Positions 60,721-64,000 of a stretch of 64,000 nt of DNA are shown in pieces. The stretch spans positions 1 through 64,000 of the forward strand of contig JAKVOG010000004.1 of the NCBI GenBank assembly GCA_022482925.1. The letters are read 5' to 3'. The DNA comes from Selenomonas sp. (GTDB taxonomy: Bacteria; Bacillota; Negativicutes; Selenomonadales; Selenomonadaceae). A program made the translations under genes and the position numbers. The notes under the pieces were generated by a model that had not been told where the DNA came from, made no database searches, and saw only the letters and a program-made list of their open reading frames with translations. How positions within the stretch are numbered: the first letter of the stretch is position 1; each line of letters opens with the position of its first letter.

Positions 60721-61986
60721 TTGGAGCTGACACGAAGAAAATTTCTCAAACTGCTGAGCCAGAGCGTACTGACGGCTGGCCTGGCATCCTATTTCCCCAA
60801 ACTGGCAGAGGCTGCTGATACCGGCAGTCTACCCATTATGGCGCTGCGACAGGTTGTCACCCGGCAGCCGGCTGCATCCCGAATGATCATGTGGCAAAGC
60901 ACGACCAGCCTGGCCGGCTGCCGGGTCGAATACCGTCAGACTGGTCAGCTGGACCGGCTGACTCAGGATGCTGCTATGGACAGCCTTACGGAAGACGGTG
61001 CAACGAACTATTACTACCATGCCTTACTCGATGGCTTACAGCCGAATACCCGCTACGACTATCGCGTCGTTCAGGGCAGCAATGCCACCGGCTGGAACCA
61101 TCTCACGACACCATCAGCTGGCGACACCGGATTCACTGCGCTCATATTCTGTGACTCCCAATGTGCCGAAAGTTATGCCGACTGGCAACGCAATCTGCAG
61201 AACGCGGTGGCCCGCCATCCAGGCTGTCACTGGCTGGCCAATGTCGGTGACCTGACCGATAATGGTCAATCCGACTGGCACTGGCGCAGCTTCTTTGAAG
61301 CTATGAGCAGCATTCCGGCCAGTCTGCCAATGGTACCAGTGATGGGCAACCACGAATGCTATGGATTGGACTGGAAATTCTGCCAGCCCACACGCTATCT
61401 GAAAACATTTGCGCTGCCTGCCAATGGCAGCAGCCGCCTGCAAGGCTACTATTATTCGTATGATTACGGCTCCGTCCATTTCATCGTCCTCAACACCCAG
61501 ATGCTGGAACTCGCCGATTTCCAGCCGGGACTGCTGAGTGAACAGCTGCTCTGGCTGCATCAGGACAGCAAAGCCCATAACAAGCCATGGCAGGTCGTCC
61601 TCATGCATAAGGACGTGCTGGCCTATGATGAATACCAGCAGGGCACAAAGACCACCGGCGGGATCAGCGATGTCGGGCGGGCTTTCATGAAGGCTTTTGA
61701 TGCCCTGGGCATCGATCTCGTACTGACCGGTCACATGCACACTTATCGCAACCGCGGCCACATCAAGGATATGAAACCAGCCACTGACGGTCCGGTCTAC
61801 ATCATGAGTGGACCAATTGGGAATGAGCAGTACCGCGTCCCGGCAGATACTGCTTATGACCGCACGGCCATTTATCAGCCAACACCAGAAAACTACCTGC
61901 TGCTCAAGAGCGAAAAAAAAGAGCTCACCATCACGGACTATACCGCAAATGGTGAACTGATTGAAACATTTACTTTATCTAAATAA
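60721..61986 (+). CDS. Tat-exported purple acid phosphatase-like metallophosphoesterase
   Basis: About 421 residues. An RRKFLKLLSQSVLTAGLASYFP signal carries the twin-arginine motif. A fibronectin-like domain follows (about 45-135: ASRMIMWQSTTSLAGCRVEYRQT, LQPNTRYDYRVVQG). Then the calcineurin-like phosphatase: FTALIFCDSQC, LANVGDLTDNGQ, PVMGNHECYG, VVLMHKDV and LVLTGHMHTYRN. The first metal motif is D-S-Q rather than D-x-H. TTG at 60721 is preferred, since AGGAG lies 9 nt upstream; the ATG at 60712 would sit directly on it. Cofolded metals before export would explain Tat use. Substrate unknown. Confidence 0.85.
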   Translation: MELTRRKFLKLLSQSVLTAGLASYFPKLAEAADTGSLPIMALRQVVTRQPAASRMIMWQSTTSLAGCRVEYRQTGQLDRLTQDAAMDSLTEDGATNYYYHALLDGLQPNTRYDYRVVQGSNATGWNHLTTPSAGDTGFTALIFCDSQCAESYADWQRNLQNAVARHPGCHWLANVGDLTDNGQSDWHWRSFFEAMSSIPASLPMVPVMGNHECYGLDWKFCQPTRYLKTFALPANGSSRLQGYYYSYDYGSVHFIVLNTQMLELADFQPGLLSEQLLWLHQDSKAHNKPWQVVLMHKDVLAYDEYQQGTKTTGGISDVGRAFMKAFDALGIDLVLTGHMHTYRNRGHIKDMKPATDGPVYIMSGPIGNEQYRVPADTAYDRTAIYQPTPENYLLLKSEKKELTITDYTANGELIETFTLSK

Positions 61987-61999
61987 TAGCGGGCATCCA

Positions 62000-62224
62000 T
62001 CAACAGGAACTTTCCCCGAGGATCGGATGCCGGGTTGGCCGCAGGCTCCGGACCCGCACCAACCGCAGCGCCTCGTGCATATCCACATCATCACGGATAT
62101 CACCGGACTCATAGATGCAGACCGGATTGGCCGTCCCAATCTCACTGCCAGGCATATAGACATATTCACTGTTCTCATTGTCGCCGAAGATCACACCGGA
62201 TTTCAGCTTTGATTCCACCATCAT
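62000..62224 (-). CDS. Small unidentified protein downstream of corA
   Basis: 74 residues starting MMVESKLKSGVIFGDNENSEYVYMPG and ending in a basic tail with a terminal Cys. No TM segment or known motif. Start chosen at an ATG pair after GAGAGG (about 10 nt), 15 nt beyond the corA stop and in the same direction. I do not recognise it. The frame being open and well spaced behind corA is the only support. Confidence 0.45.
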   Translation of the reverse strand: MMVESKLKSGVIFGDNENSEYVYMPGSEIGTANPVCIYESGDIRDDVDMHEALRLVRVRSLRPTRHPILGESSC

Positions 62225-62238
62225 AGAGCAGTTTCCTC

Positions 62239-63192
62239 TCAAAACATATCTTTTTTCCACAGCGCATAGGCACCAGCAATACTGATACTGAACGCAATAA
62301 CCATCACATAGAAAAAACCATAGCCATTATCGGTGAACGGTACCGGCACATTCATGCCGAAGAAACTGGACACGACCGTCGGAATAGCGATGATGATCGT
62401 CATTGCGGCCAGGAATTTCATAACGAGATTCTGATTATTGGCTATGATCGACGAAAAGGTATCAGCCATACGAGCCAGGATTTTGCTGTACATCTCAACC
62501 ATTTCCTTGGCCTGCTTATTCTCGATGATGACATCTTCCAGCAGGTCTTCGTCCTCCTCATACGCCTTGAGGATTGGCGTCAGTGCCTCATTGTTGCGCA
62601 TGCGCAGCAGCTTGTCGAGCACTGCACCGTTGGAGCGGATGGCCGCATTGAAATAGGTTAGGCCCTTCTGCAGCTCGAGCAGACGCATGATCTCGCTGTT
62701 CTTCATATCATAGCGCAGCTGATCTTCGATATCATCAGACAGCTTACTGATCTGACGCAGATAGCGCAGATAGAATGTCGATGATTTATACAGAATCTGA
62801 AACAGGAACCTGGTCTTTTTATACGTACGGAAAAGCTTGGCTGTGCGCTCATTGAATTCCGCCATGACCGGCGTTTCTTCCAGACAGACCGTAATGATAT
62901 ATTCATCGGTGATAATAATAGCCAGTGGCAAAGCGTCATAGCTGTCCTGTCCACGACAGACTGCTACATTGGTCAGGACCATGACTGAATCGTCTTCGAT
63001 ATCAGTATGAGAGCGTTCCTCATCATCCAGTGCCGACCGCAGGAAGTCAGGATCAACCTCGGTAAGGTTGCTGACCACTTTCAGCTCATAGGGCGTCGGA
63101 TCGACAATGTTGATCCAGGCGCCTTTTTCGAGTGTCTTCAGTGTAAGTTCCTGTAGTGGGCCGCTCTCCATGGATTTGAAAATCTGAAGCAT
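62239..63192 (-). CDS. corA: CorA-family magnesium/divalent cation transporter
   Basis: 317 residues. A cytosolic alpha/beta domain and long stalk helix (SKLSDDIEDQLRYDMKNSEIMRLLELQKGLTYFNAAIRSNGAVLDKLL), then TM1 with the selectivity motif GMN in VVSSFFGMNVPVPF and TM2 (FFYVMVIAFSISIAGAYALW), ending with a basic KKDMF. Pentameric channel. The leader of about 200 nt from the proposed promoter is unusually long and holds a possible short ORF. Confidence 0.93.
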   Translation of the reverse strand: MLQIFKSMESGPLQELTLKTLEKGAWINIVDPTPYELKVVSNLTEVDPDFLRSALDDEERSHTDIEDDSVMVLTNVAVCRGQDSYDALPLAIIITDEYIITVCLEETPVMAEFNERTAKLFRTYKKTRFLFQILYKSSTFYLRYLRQISKLSDDIEDQLRYDMKNSEIMRLLELQKGLTYFNAAIRSNGAVLDKLLRMRNNEALTPILKAYEEDEDLLEDVIIENKQAKEMVEMYSKILARMADTFSSIIANNQNLVMKFLAAMTIIIAIPTVVSSFFGMNVPVPFTDNGYGFFYVMVIAFSISIAGAYALWKKDMF

Positions 63193-63233
63193 GGTTGAGT
63201 GTCTCCTCTCTGTTCAAAGGAAACAACGCCAGT

Positions 63234-63341
63234 TCAGACCAACCGGTTATAACTTACAGACCGGCAGAGAAGTGACGGGATTTCCTTATATGGTATTGTA
63301 ATGCATCGTTTGGGATTCGCCGTATCAGGGTGATCGTCCAT
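63234..63341 (-). CDS. Possible leader peptide ORF upstream of corA
   Basis: 35 codons from ATG at 63341 to TGA at 63234, rich in proline (4) and with two cysteines. It lies wholly in the corA leader, ending 41 nt before the corA start; GAGGAG is present but only 1-2 nt from the ATG. Salmonella corA is controlled by a short leader ORF (corL), so the arrangement is suggestive, but there is no sequence evidence of translation. Confidence 0.3.
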   Translation of the reverse strand: MDDHPDTANPKRCITIPYKEIPSLLCRSVSYNRLV

Positions 63342-63392
63342 TCTCCTCACCAGCCTTTCTATATCAGTCTTCTTGTCATTTCAACACGATAC

Positions 63393-63422
63393 ATTATATG
63401 CCAATCCCACCGCGTTTGTCTA
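63393..63422 (-). promoter_or_regulatory. Promoter of corA
   Basis: TAGACA (63417-63422), 18-bp spacer and TATAAT (63393-63398) on the minus strand. The 354-nt gap between corA and the chemotaxis gene holds this promoter, the leader and the terminator at 63483, and no other gene apart from the doubtful leader ORF. Confidence 0.6.
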
Positions 63423-63482
63423 TAGGAATCCGTGGACTTTTTCATTGGCTCACCATACCAGCAGTCTGCATACTTGCACGAA

Positions 63483-63523
63483 AAAAGCCTTTGGAACTGC
63501 ACATGACAGTTCCAAAGGCTTTT
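63483..63523. terminator. Terminator after the chemotaxis receptor gene
   Basis: A perfect 17-bp stem AAAAGCCTTTGGAACTG/CAGTTCCAAAGGCTTTT with a 7-nt loop. On the minus strand it ends in six T, 24 nt after the stop codon at 63547. Confidence 0.9.
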
Positions 63524-63546
63524 CTGCAGATAAACCGATCTTATCC

Positions 63547-64000
63547 TTATAATTTGAACTTGTTGATCGCTTCCTGCATGTCAGACGCCAGATTGGCCAG
63601 TGCCTGTGATGCGGCTGCGATTTCCTCATTCGAGGCCGACTGCTCTTCCGTCGAAGCCGAAATCGTATTGGTGTGATCAGCAGTCTTCCGACTGATCGTA
63701 TCAATCGAGTCCACGGCTGCCACGATATTGCCGGCACCATCGGATACCGAATTGACCGAACCGCTGATCTCTTCCACTTTGGAACGGATGTCATTGACCT
63801 TGCGCATGATATCCTCAAACTGGACACCGACCTCGCGGATGGCCTGCGTACCGGACTGGACTTCACTCGTCCCCTGCTCCATCGCCTCAACTGCACGCTC
63901 TGTATCACGCTGGATGGTCTGGATCCGGTCTTTAATCTGCTCGGCAGAAATCTGCGACTCAGCCGCCAGCTTGCGGACCTCCTCGGCTACGACAGCAAAC
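63547..64000 (-). CDS. Methyl-accepting chemotaxis protein, C-terminal part
   Basis: The last 151 codons of a gene that continues beyond the window. FAVVAEEVRKLAAESQISAEQIK is the conserved hairpin tip that binds CheA and CheW. The following coiled coil has methylation-helix character (ISASTEEQSASNEEIAAASQALANLASDMQEAINKFKL). The sensor and membrane domains are outside, so the ligand cannot be judged. No CheR/CheB-tethering pentapeptide is present at the C-terminus. Confidence 0.92.
   Translation of the reverse strand, partial: FAVVAEEVRKLAAESQISAEQIKDRIQTIQRDTERAVEAMEQGTSEVQSGTQAIREVGVQFEDIMRKVNDIRSKVEEISGSVNSVSDGAGNIVAAVDSIDTISRKTADHTNTISASTEEQSASNEEIAAASQALANLASDMQEAINKFKL

Noticed and set aside
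63193-63392. M-box or yybP-ykoY riboswitch in the corA leader
   Set aside because: The conserved loops and receptor motifs of those classes could not be found by eye; only a short ORF and weak stems are present.

Overview
The window reads as chromosome of a diderm Firmicute of the class Negativicutes, probably Selenomonadaceae (Mitsuokella/Selenomonas/Megamonas-like). This is inferred from Firmicute-type translation signals and S10-spc-alpha gene order next to an outer-membrane porin remnant, a Tat-type phosphatase and a giant 2-hydroxyacyl-CoA-dehydratase-activator-like protein. Nearly all genes lie on the minus strand; only 59978-61986 is plus. I saw no tRNA, rRNA or CRISPR array.

Layout. 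1-7894: exopolysaccharide operon read right to left (WbaP sugar-1-P transferase, Wzz-like protein, four glycosyltransferases, EpsG-type polymerase, start of a further gene). It turns markedly AT-rich left of about 5 kb. 8213-8971: a YdcF/DUF218 membrane protein flanked by two related long hairpin terminators. 9115-15607: purine operon purC-E-F-M-N-H-D behind one good promoter, with a PurH that is only the IMP cyclohydrolase domain. 15789-20537: N-acetylglucosamine operon (RpiR-type regulator, nagB, nagE, separate EIIA, nagA). 20739-21790: a scar made of a decayed porin joined to a fragment of a LevR-type activator. 21806-26836: nanE and the 1428-residue activase. 26979-30303: truA and the ECF transporter energising module. 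30446-44959: alpha, spc and S10 ribosomal operons including rpoA, secY, adk and infA. 45137-49696: str operon (L7Ae-like protein, rpsL, rpsG, fusA, tuf). 49877-51779: group II intron inserted directly behind the terminator of tkt (51841-53844). 53981-59807: aroH, an AarF/UbiB kinase-like protein, an ABC-F ATPase, a secreted glucosaminidase and an NCS2-type permease. 59978-61986: TVP38-family membrane protein with a Tat-type metallophosphatase. 62000-64000: small ORF, CorA, and the C-terminus of a chemotaxis receptor.

How the parts connect. The nag operon and nanE form an amino-sugar catabolic block: import and phosphorylation of GlcNAc, deacetylation and deamination to fructose-6-P, and ManNAc-6-P epimerisation. 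The pur operon supplies steps of IMP synthesis. The ribosomal and str blocks are the conserved translation core.

Quality warning. Thirteen otherwise convincing genes (purE, purF, purN, purD, nagA, nagE, nagB, ecfT, rpmJ, secY, rpsC, tuf, fusA) carry one or more single-base indels, mostly one extra G or C in a short run. Several are indispensable, so I treat these as sequence errors and give the full repaired gene spans.
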